NCBI GenBank assembly: GCA_034440615.1
Contig: JAOTOM010004631.1
Coordinates: 60,001 to 124,000, forward strand
DNA: 64,000 bases
Reading direction: 5' to 3'
Origin: Ashinkailepas kermadecensis
Taxonomy: Eukaryota > Arthropoda > Thecostraca > Neolepadidae
Position 1 is the first letter of the stretch. Each line of letters opens with the position of its first letter. Shown one piece after another: positions 1 to 13,600 of this stretch. Position numbers and translations under genes: made by a program. Under the pieces are notes generated by a model. It was given only the letters and a program-made list of their open reading frames with translations, did not search any database and was not told where the DNA came from.

Positions 1-640
1 CAGAGAACGTGCATCCATGTGCATTGAAGTATTAGTTAAGAGAACGGGAGTTGAGGGGTCATACCTCTCAAGAATCTTAATAAATTCCATCGCAATGTCT
101 TAACGAAGGTCGTCCGACTACCCGGAACCTGCCAGGTCTTCACAAAAGCGTTGTGTTCTGGCAGCAGCCTTCATGTGTGTATGACAAGTGTGAATGTCGC
201 TGCGGTTCCGAGCAGTGTTGCAGAACACTGAACAAAGTGTTCGAATCTATCAAAGGGCATCACGCAGCACGATGGATTGTAGGGCTCAAGGAGGCGCCAC
301 AAGGCTCACATAGTTGGTCGTCCGAAGAGATCACACAGTGGGCTCAAACGAACGCTTTGAAACTGTTCATGATGTTGTAAACAATTATCATAAGCGGGGT
401 CCACAGCGCTAATAAACAGAAAGGCGTCAAACCGATGACATGCGCCGTTTCGACGACAAATTTGATAACAGTTATGTCATCAAACCTGACAGCGAAATGG
501 CGATTTCATAACAGTTGTGTGATGAAAGTTGGCGCCGAAGTGACGCTTTTCGCCGTTTTTGACACCATTTTTGTTTATCGGCGCTGTAAGCGTGGCTATG
601 GAGTGGCGATGCCTCGTGTGAGTATCATAGAACGGCGCAG
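1..640. other. Left edge, no recognised gene
   Basis: Short open stretches occur on both strands, but none has a recognisable motif, signal peptide or convincing splice context. The sequence is of ordinary composition and runs into the minisatellite that starts near 640. Confidence 0.6.
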
Positions 641-1925
641 TACAGCTACAAGGCCCCGCGGCACTGCATCAGGGCCCCGCGCCACTGCATCAGGGCCTCG
701 CGGCACTGCATCAGGGCCCCGCGGCACTGCATCAGGGCCCCGCGGCGCTGCATCAGGGCCCCGCGGCACTGTATCAGGGCCCCGCGCCACTGTATCAGGG
801 CCCCGGAGCACTGTATCAGGGCCCCGCGGCACTGTATCAGGGCCCCGCGCCACTGTATCAGGGCCCCGCGCCACTGTATCAGGGCCCCGGAGCACTGTAT
901 CAGGGCCCCGCGGCACTGTATCAGGGCCCCGGAGCACTGTATCAGGGCCCCGCGGCACTGTATCAGGGCTCCGCGCCACTGTATCAGGACCCCGCGCCAC
1001 TGTATCAGGGCCCCGCGCCACTGTATCAGGGCTTCGCGGCACTGTATCAGGGCCCCGGAGCACTGTATCAGGGCCCCGCGGCACTGTATCAGGGCCCCGC
1101 GCCACTGTATCAGGGCCCCGGAGCACTGTATCAGGGCCCCGCGGCACTGTATCAGGGCTCCGCGCCACTGTATCAGGGCCCCGCGCCACTGTATCAGGGC
1201 CCCGCGCCACTGTATCAGGGCCCCGCGGCACTGTATCAGGGCCCCGCGGCACTGTATCAGGGCCCCGCGCCACTGTATCAGGGCCCCGCGCCACTGTATC
1301 AGGGCTTCGCGGCACTGTATCAGGGCCCCGGAGCACTGTATCAGGGCCCCGCGGCACTGCAGCAGGGCCCCGCGGCACTGTATCAGGGCCCCGCGGCACT
1401 GTATCAGGGCCCCGCGGCACTGTATCAGGGCCCCGCGGCACTGCAGCAGGGCCTCGCGGCACTGTATCAGGGCCCCGCGGCACTGCAGCAGGGCCCCGCG
1501 GCACTGTATCAGGGCCCCGCGGCACTGCAGCAGGGCCCCGCGGCACTGTATCAGGGCCCCGCGGCACTGCAGCAGGGCCCCGCGGCACTGTATCAGGGCC
1601 CCGCGGCACTGTATCAGGGCCCCGCGGCACTGTATCAGGGCCCCGCGGCACTGCAGCAGGGCCTCGCGGCACTGTATCAGGGCCCTCGCGGCACTGCAGC
1701 AGGGCCCCGCGGCACTGCAGCAGGGCCCCGCGGCACTGTATCAGGGCCCCGCGGCACTGCAGCAGGGCCTCGCGGCACTGTATCAGGGCCCCGCGGCACT
1801 GTATCAGGGCCCCGCGGCACTGTATCAGGGCTCCGCGGCACTGTATCAGGGCCCCGGGACACTGCACCAGGGCCCCGCGGCACTGCACCAGGGCCCCGCG
1901 GCACTGTATCGGGCCCGCGGCATTG
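640..1925. repeat. 21-bp GC-rich minisatellite
   Basis: About 60 tandem copies of a 21-bp unit with core GGCCCCGCGGCACTGTATCA. Variants carry CGCGCCACTG, CCGGAGCACTG or CTGCAGCAGGG. Because 21 is a multiple of three and stops are absent, long frames stay open on both strands (Gly-Pro-Arg-Gly-Thr-Val-Ser on plus, Gly-Pro-Asp-Thr-Val-Pro-Arg on minus). Both being equally open is what a repeat gives, so I do not call a protein here. A higher-order pattern is visible: the Ser/Ala-type variants are mostly in the left half and the CTGCAGCAGGG variants in the right half. Confidence 0.9.
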
Positions 1926-2223
1926 TACCGGGACTGATGGAACTGTACCAGGACCCTTTGTGACTGTACCAGTACGTCATGGGACCACGTTAGGGCTCGG
2001 TGGAAGCGAACCATGACCCAGTGGGACTGTGACAGGATCCCGTGGGACCGTACCATCACCCAGTGAGACCGTACCAGGAATCCGTGGGACCGTACCATGA
2101 CCGTTGGGCTGCGGGACTGCGTTTTACAAGGACTGCGACAGGATCCCGTTGGACTGCATCAGACCCTGTTTAGATGACAGAAAGGACTCGCGGTGTTCTG
2201 GTGTATTGTGTCTTGTGTGTATT

Positions 2224-2283
2224 ATGGCTGCTTCAGCACTGACCCGACTTGTTGCGGGTTGTTGCGGTGTTCTGTGTTGCGGT
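2224..2283 (+). CDS. Possible first exon before the 13-bp array (weak)
   Basis: An ATG at 2224 opens a short frame reading MAASALTRLVAGCCGVLCC. It runs to a donor-like TTGCG|GTGAGG, and the next 110 bp are tandem copies of that donor region. This is the arrangement seen at the five better supported exons in this window. No downstream exon was found and the peptide is not recognised, so it may be chance. Confidence 0.2.
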
Positions 2284-2392
2284 GAGGTGTTGCGGTGAGG
2301 TGTTGTGGTGAGGTGTTGCGGCGAGGTGTTGCGGTGAGGTGTTGCGGTGAGGTGTTGCAGTGAGGTGTTGCAGTGAGGTGTTGCGGTGCAGT
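2263..2392. repeat. 13-bp minisatellite with donor-like GTGAGG
   Basis: About ten copies of a 13-bp unit, GTTGCGGTGAGGT. Each unit contains G|GTGAGG, which resembles a 5' splice site on the plus strand. Confidence 0.85.
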
Positions 2393-2439
2393 CTTGGTGA
2401 GCTGCTGCGATGGTCGGTGTTTGATGTTCATATGCACGC

Positions 2440-3085
2440 ATGGCTAGTGCAACTGACGCCGCAACTGGCGCAGATATCAATGCAACTGGCGCAGATAATG
2501 GTGTAACTGGCGCAGGGGCTGACGTAACTGGCGCATACACTGGCGTGACTGGCGCCATAACTGGTGTAACTGGCGCAGGGGCTGAGGCTGGTGCAGAAAC
2601 TGGGTGACGGCGAGGGGTGAGCTGGTGCAGAAACTGGCGTGACCGGCGCGGGTTGATGTAGTTGGCGGGGGTTTGTATAACTGGCGCAGGGGCTGACTGA
2701 GCTGGTGCAGAAACTGGCGTGACCGGCGCCAGGGGTTGATGTAGTTGGCGCAGGGGTTTGTATAACTGGCGCAGGGGCTGACTGAGCTGGTACAGAAACT
2801 GGCGTGACCGGCGCAGGGGTTGATGTAGTTGGCGCAGGGGTTTGTATAACTGGCGCAGGGGCTGACTGAGCTGGTACAGAAACTGGCGTGACCGGCGCAG
2901 GGGTTGATGTAGTTGGCGCAGGGGTTTGTATAACTGGCGCAGGGGCTGACTGAGCTGGTACAGAAACTGGCGTGACCGGCGCAGGGGTTGATGTAGTTGG
3001 CGCAGGGGTTTGTATAACTGGCGCAGGGGCTGGTGTAGCTGGCGCAGAGGCTGGTGTAGATGGTGCAGATACAGGAGCTGTAGGC
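2440..3085. repeat. 84-bp higher-order repeat of 21-bp subunits
   Basis: The 21-bp subunits all begin GGCGCAGGGG or GGCGTGACC and are arranged in an 84-bp higher-order unit; successive copies of TATAACTGGCGCAG fall exactly 84 bp apart at 2761 and 2845. The minus strand reads as a Pro/Ala/Thr-rich mucin-like frame of 219 residues (ATG at 3087, stop near 2428). The frame may be expressed, but repeat structure alone explains its openness. Confidence 0.8.
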
Positions 3086-3124
3086 ATGGAAGTGTTGTGA
3101 TGCTGCCGTTACTGTGCGACTGGT

Positions 3125-3365
3125 GTGGTCACACCCACGTGCTCTGGTGAGCCGCTTGGACCGCCTGGCCTGTGTGTTGTGTTTGTTGTGTGGCACGGAC
3201 TGGTGTGGCTGCACCCACGTGCTCTGGTGAGCTGCTTGGACCGCCTGACCTGTGTGTTGTGCTTGCTGTGTGGCGCTGACTGTGGCCACACCCACGTGCT
3301 CTGGTGAGCTGCTTGGACCGCCTGACCTGTGTGTTGTGCTTGTTGTGTGGCACCGACTGTGTGGC
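3125..3365. repeat. Three copies of an about 79-bp unit
   Basis: The motif GCTCTGGTGAGC recurs at about 3141, 3221 and 3299, inside units ending TGTGTTGTGCTTGTTGTGTG. Each unit carries a donor-like CTG|GTGAGC. No exon could be established next to it. Confidence 0.75.
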
Positions 3366-4187
3366 GTGCCCAGGTATATATTTGACGTCACGCGAACATT
3401 TACCTCCATTTACTCTGTATTGGTAGACTGTCCATGTACAAAGGCATCGATGGCCACCGTGTTGTTGCCAGCTTTGCACCAGTCATGCAGATCTGAGGAC
3501 GGAACAGCAGCAGTGCCCAGGATCTAGTGCATACGTCATTGCTGCATTTGAACAGGTCGCCGGATGTTTTCGGCTCCGGTTGAAACATGGAACGTCTGCT
3601 GCCGAATCGCTGAAAGGCTAGCACAATGTCATAGAAGTATTTATTAAGCAGTCAGCTTGAATATATAAAAAAGCTCAATGGAAAGTCCGGTTTTGCGAAA
3701 GCCTCGGTCCAGTCGGCGGCTTGCGAATCATGGCGGCAGCAACAACAGCACCCAGCGGCGGGCCCAGCCGGCCTTAATGGGAGGCAACAACAGCACCCAG
3801 CGGCGGGCCCAGCCGGCCTTAATGGGAAGCGAAATCCCTTTGGCGATTCATCGATTAAAATAGTATAAAAAGTATCAAATATGGCCTGTATGCAGGCCTC
3901 ATAGGCACTATTCTACACTCGTGTGTAAAAATAACATTTGTCGCTTACAATGATAAAATATGACTGAATTGTGCCAGGCAGGACGGTCGTACCTGGAGAC
4001 CACCGCCACTATGGCCTCACTGGATTCGATCCTGGAAACATCTCTACACGACCCATCCGACACGGACACAGCCGCTCCTCGTCACCATCCAGAACATAGC
4101 GACACGTGTCAGCCAAACACAGTCGATCCCCGCCACCATTCATAACATAGCGACACGCATCAGCGAAGCATAAGATAATTATTTGAG
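3366..4187. other. Intergenic, with a 45-bp direct duplication
   Basis: No gene recognised. A 45-bp unit beginning CAACAACAGCACCCAGCGG occurs twice in tandem at 3740 and 3785. A second, imperfect pair of about 59 bp containing ACATAGCGACACG lies at about 4090-4170. Confidence 0.6.
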
Positions 4188-4290
4188 AGTTCTTGAATGG
4201 CATCAGTAACCTACCTGTTTTCTTTCCTTACTCGAGATTCCCCCGATGCCCGCATTAACATTGCGTCTGGCTCCCAACGAACACTGATCA
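4188..4290 (+). repeat. Dispersed repeat, copy 1
   Basis: This block, with GAGTTCTTGAATGGCATCAG near its left end and CATTGCGTCTGGC near its right end, is closely similar to 62000-62095 in the same orientation. It is therefore a member of an interspersed repeat family of unknown type. Confidence 0.65.
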
Positions 4291-4680
4291 ACAACCTACC
4301 AGCAGAATATGCAACGGCAGTTCCGCCAGACTCACCTACCCGGAGTAAGATTGCCTGGTTTCAAAGCGTTAACTTTCAACGGTCTGTGAAGCGTGTTTCA
4401 TCAACACCTGGTCGCATCGCCAGGTCACATCCTGACGGCGTCTGCAGCTGTTTTAGTGCGAGTGGTGCCGCCCTGCAGCCCATGGCCGCGGCCCGCTCTT
4501 CACACCACGTGTCGTTCACACGCTCACACCGTCGCCCATCGTCCAAAGCAAGCGGGGAAAACACCGACGGCAATCACCGACGGCAATCCAAATAATTCCG
4601 GTACCCTGCGCACCCTCACTCGGGCAGGGAAAAGCTCTGTGGATCGTGAACAGCCTCGTCTGAGGCCTCGCCGGACAACT

Positions 4681-7600
4681 TCACTGGCCAGGCGCCTGGG
4701 GCGGTCTCTCCACCAGCGTGAAGGGCAGCACAGCAGACGGAATGCACACGATCTGCGTCAGAATGCTGAGTGGCGGTCCGCTGTACTCGACACGAAACCG
4801 CTGCAGAATCTGCCCGTGAGAGGCTCGCGTTACGTGGTGCATGTTGCATCGACGGTCGTTGTAGACTAGCCGGCGCGTTCCACGACAGATCGACCGGTGT
4901 CCGACACCCTCATTTGTTATGTGTTGAAGATAAGGACACTGTAGGGCTATTTTGGGATCCGAATCCAGTTGTGAAAATACAAGCGCGATCCGAGCAACGG
5001 TTTATAAGTTAAAGCCTCGGGAATTTTTGAGAGGCCATCTTGCAAGGGTGTCTTTGATTGCTCACTACCGTGTGACCAACCATGGTAGGTGCATGAATCC
5101 AACATTGCCAATCTCAAACATGTTCCAGAAATCATCGTGGCCTAACGCCAACTTGCCGTGACTTCTAGATATATTGAAAGTTACACATTTACCCACATCG
5201 GGGAGTGAAGCTCCATCGTATATCTGGTAAAAAGCAAATTAAAGAACATTGTTCAGATTATTAATATATTTTTGGGGGGCAAGGAGACTAAAACACATTT
5301 TGGCCTACATCCTCGGATAGCTTGATTGCAGTCGACATGTTCAGTGTTCACAGTCAGCATGTTATGATCAGATATTATGGTAGTGATCTAGTCGACGGGC
5401 AGCGTCTGAGGTTAATCAGTTGGAGGAAATCCACATTTTGACAAACACGTCAAGAAGATGGTAAAATGATAAAGACAATGATCAACAACTTGCCAGCCAC
5501 CCAGCCACTGCCGGCACACTTTGTGACGTCATCCACCCATGATCGTAGGAACAGGAGCAAGGGGCCGGATGGTGGAGGGTCAGCGCTCCCTCCACAACTT
5601 TGAACGGGTTTAACACTGACCATATGTGCATATGTGCGTAGGAAGGAAGAAATCGACTCCAAAACGGCTCCATCCCTCCCCAACTTTTGTCCCTATGCCT
5701 CTGCAAGCGCCACTTGAAACACTCCAGAACCTGGCAGTTGCGTGCCGTTCCTGACGCTCAAAGACTGCACACGGTGTAGACGGATCAGAATGGCCGTGAG
5801 GCGCAATGACCGTGACACAGCGTGACACCTATTCTAACCCGACAAGTTAACCTAGCGCATTAAGGTTGAGATGAGATACTCCATGGGCTGTCAAAAGAGT
5901 GCAGTTGTGGTCGTTTCACCAATTCTCTTTTTTCGTTTGGTCATAAAGTCATAAAGTATTAAGGCTTAATAAGAGCCACAGGGGCCCATCTGGGTTAAGC
6001 CTATATAGAAAAGGTACTAGAAATGTACATACTCTCACCCCAATCAATCCCTTATCCCAAGTTCCTAGGAAGCTGTATATCCCAGCCTATCTAGCACCAT
6101 TCACTTGCTATTGCATAACACCCTCAACAATTACAAGCTCCTCCCATCATACCCATTGTGCTACCATAGACAATCTCATCAGTATCACATCCCGAAGGAA
6201 GGTGCTGAATCCACTGCTAGGTACACCCTACATAAAGTTATAAAGCGTTTAGACTTAATAAGAGACTCACTTGCTATTGCATAATACACTCAACAATTAC
6301 AAACTCCTCCCAACTTCCAACTCCTCCCTGTCGATCAACCCTCCCTGGAATACAGAAAAACAAGCCCCCTATTCTTATAATGATTGTCTATGCTGTTTTT
6401 AAAGATGTTCAGTATGTTGCTACTGACAATGGTTCCTGGCAGCTGGTTCCAGTGTTCTACTACCCTGTCGGTGAAGAAAGACTGTCTTAACCTTGTCCTG
6501 CTGTGATTAACTTTAATTTTGAATTGATGACCTCTAATTGCATCATTTCTGTTAAATTCAAACATTTATCTGAGATATCCCTGTTCCTGACCATGAACAA
6601 ATTTAAAAACCTCGATGAGATCTCCTCTCAGCCTTCTATATCTAAGTGAAAACATATTCAATTTCTTCAATCTTTCTTCATATGCCAGGTTGCCTACACC
6701 ATTAACCAATTGTGTTGCCCTCTTTTGTACTCTCTCTCTAAAAGCCAACAATCTTTCTCATAACTAGGGGACCAAGCTTGGACACAGTATTCCAAATGTG
6801 GCCTGACATGCACAGTAAAGCTTCCTGATGACCTCCTCACTTTTGTATGACACATTCCTCTGTATTTCCCCAAGCATTCTTAGTGCCTTCTTCCTGGCTT
6901 CTTTGGTCTGTTCTGATGCCCCCAATTTTGTGTTCAAAATAACACCTAAGTCCTTCTCCTGTTGGGTCACAGAAAGTACTTGGCCACCCATCAAGTATGG
7001 AGCCTTCATATGCTGCCTACCTACATGCATGACATTGAATTTATCAAAATTAAACTTCATTTGAAATTTTTCGGACCACTTCACAAGCTCGTCTAAGTCT
7101 TTCTGCAGCAAAACCTGCTCATTGTGCCCTGTTATTGCCCTAAACATCTTCAAATCATCCGCAAATTTCAAAACCTTACTGCTTAGGCCACATTCAATGC
7201 TATTCACATATATAATAAACAATAGTGGCCCCAGTACCGACCTCTGGGGGACTCCACTAAGAACATTTTGCCATGATGACTTTGTACCATTTAGCATCAC
7301 TCTCTGCTGTCTATCTGAAAGCCACAACTCTATCCATTTTAGGATGCTACCTGCAATACCATGGACCTGAAGCTGCATCATTAACCGTTTATGGGGTACC
7401 TTGTCAAAGGCCTTCCTAAAGTCAAGATGTGCTACATCAACCTGATTTCCCTGATCAAATTGTTCTGTAGCAAAATTCAAAAAGTCCAAGAGATTTGTGA
7501 GACACGATCGCCCTTTTCTAAACCCATGTTGAGTACCTTGAATCAATCTGTTTCCTTCCAGGAAACTAACTATTCTATCCTTGATAATTGATTCGAGTAC

Positions 7601-10600
7601 CTTGCAGACTAGGGATGTGAGGCTTACTGGCCCATAGTTTTCAACTTTCCCTCTTTCTCCTTTCTTGAAAATAGGAACTACATTTGCCCTTTTCCAATCT
7701 GGTGGAATTTCATTTTGTGAAACTGATCTACAAAATATTATACTAAGTGGAATTGCTAGTTCCTTTTCAGCTTCCTGCAATACCCTAGCATAAATTCCAT
7801 CAGGTCCTGCTGCCTTGTTTGGCTTTATTTTTCTGATATAATTGAAAACAACATCACTATCAATGAAATCAACATCGTGTATCTGATCACCTGTCACTGA
7901 ACTGTGGTTCACGGTTGGCAGATTAGTCGCATCCTCCACTGTAAACACTGATTTAAACTGCTTGCTCAGTTCCTCAACCATCTCACCATCCACTGGCGGA
8001 TCCAGGGAGGGGCCATTCCGGCCATGCCCCCCGCCCCCCGAAGCGCTTAAAAGGGGGCCATAGTGTCTTGTGCCCCGCCCCCCCCGAAACCAACAGAATT
8101 AAACTAAATTAAAATGCAGTAACCTTTGCCGAGGTTAAAAATAGCATCTGGATGAAAGAATCTCAAATTTTAAAGGAATTTTTAATTTAAATAATTGTTT
8201 GGAAGCCAGTATGGTAGCATAGTAGATTCTGACACACATCGAGGGTTCCATGCTGCTCAAGTTCTGCTTACAGCAAGAGTTTACAAAATCGGATCCGCCA
8301 GTGTGTGCACGTGCACGAACGTTGACGTGGTAAAAGACGTTGAACGTGAACGTGAACGTTTTGGTAAACAAGAACAAAAATCCGGTAACATAGAAACCGT
8401 GGAGGTAGGCTGGTGCCCCTACACAGGAAATTATGTTGTAATTATTATTTCATTTTTATTTTAATTATTATTTTAAAGAATGAGTGAGCCCCTTTGCCAA
8501 ATAGTGGTCGAAATCCGGTGCTTTTAACCAAAAATAGTGGGAGAATGGGCACCCTCCAAATCCGTTCGACCCCTCCCCTGATGCAATTCTTAGGCACGCC
8601 ACTGGGGGAGGGGGAGGGGAGGGGGCTGACGCCGAAAACCGAAAGTTGCCCCCCCCCCAAAAAAAAACCGGTGGGCTAGATCCGCCAGTGTCACCATCCT
8701 CACTCAATATAGTCCCATTTACTTCCAGTGGACCAATTGTGCTTGAAACTTTACTTAGCTTGTAGAAACTAAAGAACTTTTTACTGTCCCCATTACAGTT
8801 CCTAGTCAAATCCAATTCTTTTGCTCGCTTTGCTGCTCTGGTTTTCTGCTTCACAGCATCTCTAGCTTTTTGATACGACCTTTGTCCTATCTGGTGTCCT
8901 ATCCTGTACCCACAGCAGATGAGCTCCACAGGCCCCCAGCCTCCTGCTCCCTCTCGTCCAGCGTCCATGGCGCCCGGCACCGGTGCTTAGCTTCACGAAA
9001 TTTTGAAGGACTGAAGTTTATGGGTGCATCAACTTCGTCGTTCATCCAGCAAGTTTGGTGGGATGAGTACCTCACAGCATTTGAGACGACCTTGCCCACT
9101 GTCCCATGCTAAAGCTATAAATATTTTGGATGATGGGAAAATTAAAAGTGCGGGGGAAATTTTCTCCCTTAGAAGTGCATCAAAAGACACTCATGGTTTA
9201 AGCTCAAAACATAGCGATCGAACACAACACAGTGCGGCGCTCGGCAATCGTACCCTGGCGGTGAAAATGACAAGCTCTTGTTCGGCCAGCCGCCGTCCGA
9301 CGCACATGCGTGGGCCATGGCTGAAGGGCAGGCTGGCGAACTGAGACGTGGCCGCCGGGCAGCCGCTCTGACGAAGCCACCTCTCCGGCACAAACTGGTC
9401 GCCGTCGACGAACTCGGACTCGTGACGGGCAATCATGTAGTTCGGCATGAACACCACCTTCTGCCAGAGAGCAGGAAACACCGGAGACTAAGCGAGTACA
9501 CTCCTGTATGCACACGACAAAGGCATGAGTGATGAGTGATGAGTGATGAGTGATGAGTGATGAGTGACCAGTGACCAGTGACCAGTGACCAGTGACCCGT
9601 GATCAGTGACCAGTGACCAGTGACCGGACCCGAGTCGGCCCGGCCAGCTCCGCCTGACCTGGGACCTCAGCTCACGCTTTGGGGAACCTCAATGGCGTTC
9701 TTTGCACACTGCTTAAATGTAATTAATGTACTCAGGATTTGCTTGTAACTAAAAATTTGCCTTGCCTAATCCCACTATCTCTTCTGAACTCTCAGAACTC
9801 TTCTGAACTCTCTTCTGTCTCTCAACCTTTGTTCAAAGAAAGGTCTTTGTAGCCGCACTTCCCGTGCAGCAAAGGATTCGGATTCGGATCACACTCTGAA
9901 ATCTTCCCAATCAGTGGCGCGCCCCGCCGGGGAAATGGCGGCCCTTCAGACGGGTGTCTTCCCTCCCATGATCAGTATTCTTGAATCCGCCCTGGTAATA
10001 ATGACGGCTTTGTGCTCAGGATTATCATCAGAAAATGTGTTGAAGTAATATTATTTCTTATCACTCTGCTGTCTCACCTTGCCAGAGCAAAGGCAGACAG
10101 CACAAGCGATAAGATAGCGTTGCGAAGCAAACTACACACTTGTCATAACAGCCAGGTCCTGACATCTGGTTCCCAGATAGCGCCGTACCGGGTCGATAAG
10201 CAGCCAGGCGGGGACTGCGCGCGCTTCAGTGCGGGCGACAGAGGCCAGGGTGAGGCACGGCTCGCCGTGACTCTCTGTGACGGACTGTGACTGTTGCGTG
10301 CTGTGGCTGTCCGTGCTGCGACGACCATGTGCGGTCGGCTTCTGTTAGCGCTGACGACGCTGTCAGCCACCTTGGGACAGACGCCGCAGCCGTGTGTGCC
10401 GGTGCAGTTCGACCAGGACAGCATCGTCTGCGTGTGCAACGCCACCTACTGCGACTCGCTGCCCGACGTGCCGACGCTGGCCCCAGGTGTGGCCGCGGTC
10501 GTCACGTCGTCTCGGGACGGTGCGCGCTTCCAGCTGTCGTCGGCCACCTGGACGACCCAGTCTCGCGCCCAAAACCGCGTCACACCGCCTCCCCTGCTGC

Positions 10601-13600
10601 ATATCGTACCGTCGGCTCAACGACAGCGCGTGCTTGGCTTCGGTGGCGCCTTCACGGACGCAGCTGGCATTAACCTGGGTCGGCTGCCAGCACAGGCGCG
10701 TCACCGCCTGGTGGCTGCCTACTACGGCGACGGCGGCATCGGCTACACCATGGCTCGCGTGCCAATCGGCGGCTGCGATTTCTCGACGCGGCCGTACACG
10801 TACGATGACGGTCCAGAGGACAGCACGCTCGCCAACTTTTCGCTGACGCGTGAGGATGCCGACTTCAAGCTGCCGTACCTTCGGCTGGCGCGCAACCTCT
10901 CTAAGAGCGCGGTACACGTCCTGGGGTCCGCCTGGTCGGCGCCCGCATGGATGAAGACGAATGGTGAACTGACAGGACGCGGGTTGCTGGAGGAGCGCTA
11001 CTACCAGACCTGGGCCGACTACTACCTGCGCTTCATGGAGGAGTACGCTGCCGCTGGCGTTCCTGTATGGGGTGTCACTACGCAGAACGAGCCTGTTGAC
11101 GGGCTCGTGCCCGGCTTCACGTTCAACTGCATGGGGTGGACGGAGCAGACACAGGCGGCCTGGGTGCGCGACCACCTCGGCCCCACGCTGCGCAAGTCCC
11201 CCTTCAACGCCACCAAGATCCTGATCCTAGACGACCAGCGCGAGCTGCTGCCAGCCTGGTCCGACTACGTACTGGCCGATGCGGAGACGGCCAGCTATGT
11301 AGATGGCATCGCCGTCCATTGGTACGGGGATCAATTCTTCCCGGCGGCGGCGTTGACGGCGGCGCACGCCAGCCACCCAGACAAGTTCCTGCTCAACACC
11401 GAGGCGTGTGAAGGCTCAATGCCGTGGCAGTCCGAGAACGTGGCGCTTGGCAGCTGGCGGCGTGCCGAGACGTACGCCGCGGACATCATCCAGGACCTCA
11501 ACCACTGGGTCACCGGCTGGATCGATTGGAACATCGCTCTCGACATGAACGGCGGCCCCAACTGGGTTAGCAACTTCGTAGACTCGCCCATCATCGTGGA
11601 CATAGAACGGCGACAGTTCTACAAGCAACCGATGTTCTACGCCATGGGCCACTTCTCAGCGTTCGTGCCCCCAGGCTCGGTGATGGTCGAAGTCGGCCGG
11701 CAGGCTCTTCACGTGCTAGGCACAGCCGCGCTCACTCCTGACCAGCACGTGGTGGCTATTTTGCTAAACCAGGCCGATCACGTCACCGATGTCACTGTCT
11801 CCGACCCGGTCCAGGGCCACCTTGACTTACAGCTGCCGGCCAAGAGCCTGACCACTGTCAAGTGGATGTATGAGCAGCCTCAAAAGAAATAGTCTGGCGG
11901 ATAGTAGTGCGTGGAGAGATACGTTTAATTGAAAACGGATTGTATGGATTCGGTCAAATGTCACGTGGATTTGCTGCCATGCCACGTGACCTACGTGCCT
12001 GGAGAAACAGCGGCTGCCTGGTCAATGCTAACTCGATGCATGACGTTGCGCTGGATGGTTGCTTGCGACATAAACGTCGGTAAGACGAGGACTCTGAAAT
12101 ACCATGACGGCTTATATGCCATTTCGGATATTCAGCAGTGATGGATTGAAGCATGTGATACACAGCACTCACAGGATAGATACTCGGCGGATTGAGCCGG
12201 TTTCGCCAAGGGTGCAGCCTATTTCGGCTGGAACTGATGGATTTGTAAGGCGCTCATGCCGGAATTGGAGACACTACTTCTCAAACTTGGCTATTCTGCG
12301 GAATATTGAGTTACTCTGCCGAATATTGGGCTACTATGTCCAGTGTTAAGCTACTCTATCGAATATTGGGCTACTCTGTCGAATATTGGGCTACTCTGTC
12401 GGATATTGGACTACTTTGCCGAATATTGAGCTACTCTACCAAATATCGGGTTATTCTGTCGAATATCGGGCTATTCTGCAGAATATTGGTCTATTCTGTC
12501 GAATATTGGGCTACTCTGTCGAATATTGAATTATCCTGTCGAATATTGGATGACCTTGCCGAATATTGCCGAATATTGGGCTACTATGCCAAATATTGTG
12601 ATAACCTGCCAAATATTGTGATAACTTGCCGAATATCGAGCTACCCTGTCGAATATTGGGCCACCCTGTAGAATATTCGGTAACCCTGTTGAATATTGGG
12701 CGAACTTGTCGAATATTTGGCTACTCTGCCGAATATTGGGATAATCTACCGAATTTTGTGCTACTTTGTGGAATATTGGGCTATTATGCTGAATATCAGG
12801 TTACTCTGCCGAATATTGGGCTACTCTACCGAATATTGGGCTACTCTGTGGAATGTTGAACTACTCTGCTGAATATTGGGCTACTCTGCCGAATATTGGA
12901 CATGCACCTCAAGCTTTGTACGCTACGCCGAACTATCAGAATAGGTTTTGCATATTTCTACGATTCCTTACTTCGTGAAAGTTGAACAAAGAAGTGTGCG
13001 TCTCGACTGGCTACCGAGAAGCGTAGTTGCCGTAGGTCTGCAAGTTGCTTGCGGCGACGTGGTGCTTCGTCATGTGTCTGTAGCACGTCCCTTTAGCCTG
13101 TCTTTTTTCCATGCTCTTTACTTTCATGCTATTCCGTCACTCGTCCGGCATCACTAATGGTGCATTCGTGCTAGTTACAACGAATTATGGCAGCACACAA
13201 TACATGGCTACAATTCCAGGGTGGCACAAACAGGTGTCCGCTTACCCCTTTTGGAATCCGGTATCCGCCAAGCACGACGTCTTTGCCCAGTTTTCGACCA
13301 ATTCCGAGCAGTGGTGAGTTTAGTCTGAAGCAGCCAATCAGACGATGAATAACTCGTTATGTGGACATGCGGTAAAATGAACACAAATGTCGACAAAAGG
13401 AACGAACGCATTGTTCCAGAAAGAAGCAGATGGGCAGTGATCATTTGGGCGGCGCGTATTGTTTTACATTTCACATGGACGTATGTATGTATGTATACCG
13501 GAGGCTTTCCCTGATGCAGGCTCGGACGTAGGTCAGGCTCTTCACGTACTGCTGGGTCATGACCTGACCGGGCGGCGGAGCCTCCTGCTGTACCTCCGTG

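Noticed and set aside
640..1925. 500-codon frames on both strands
   Set aside because: The 21-bp unit is a multiple of three and lacks stops, so frames stay open by composition. No independent coding evidence.
9912..9935. Second hAT end (CAGTGGCGCGCC)
   Set aside because: No partner end or target duplication could be found nearby.
10294..10326. Upstream extension of the glucosylceramidase frame
   Set aside because: No ATG there. The ATG at 10327 begins a good signal peptide with a good context.
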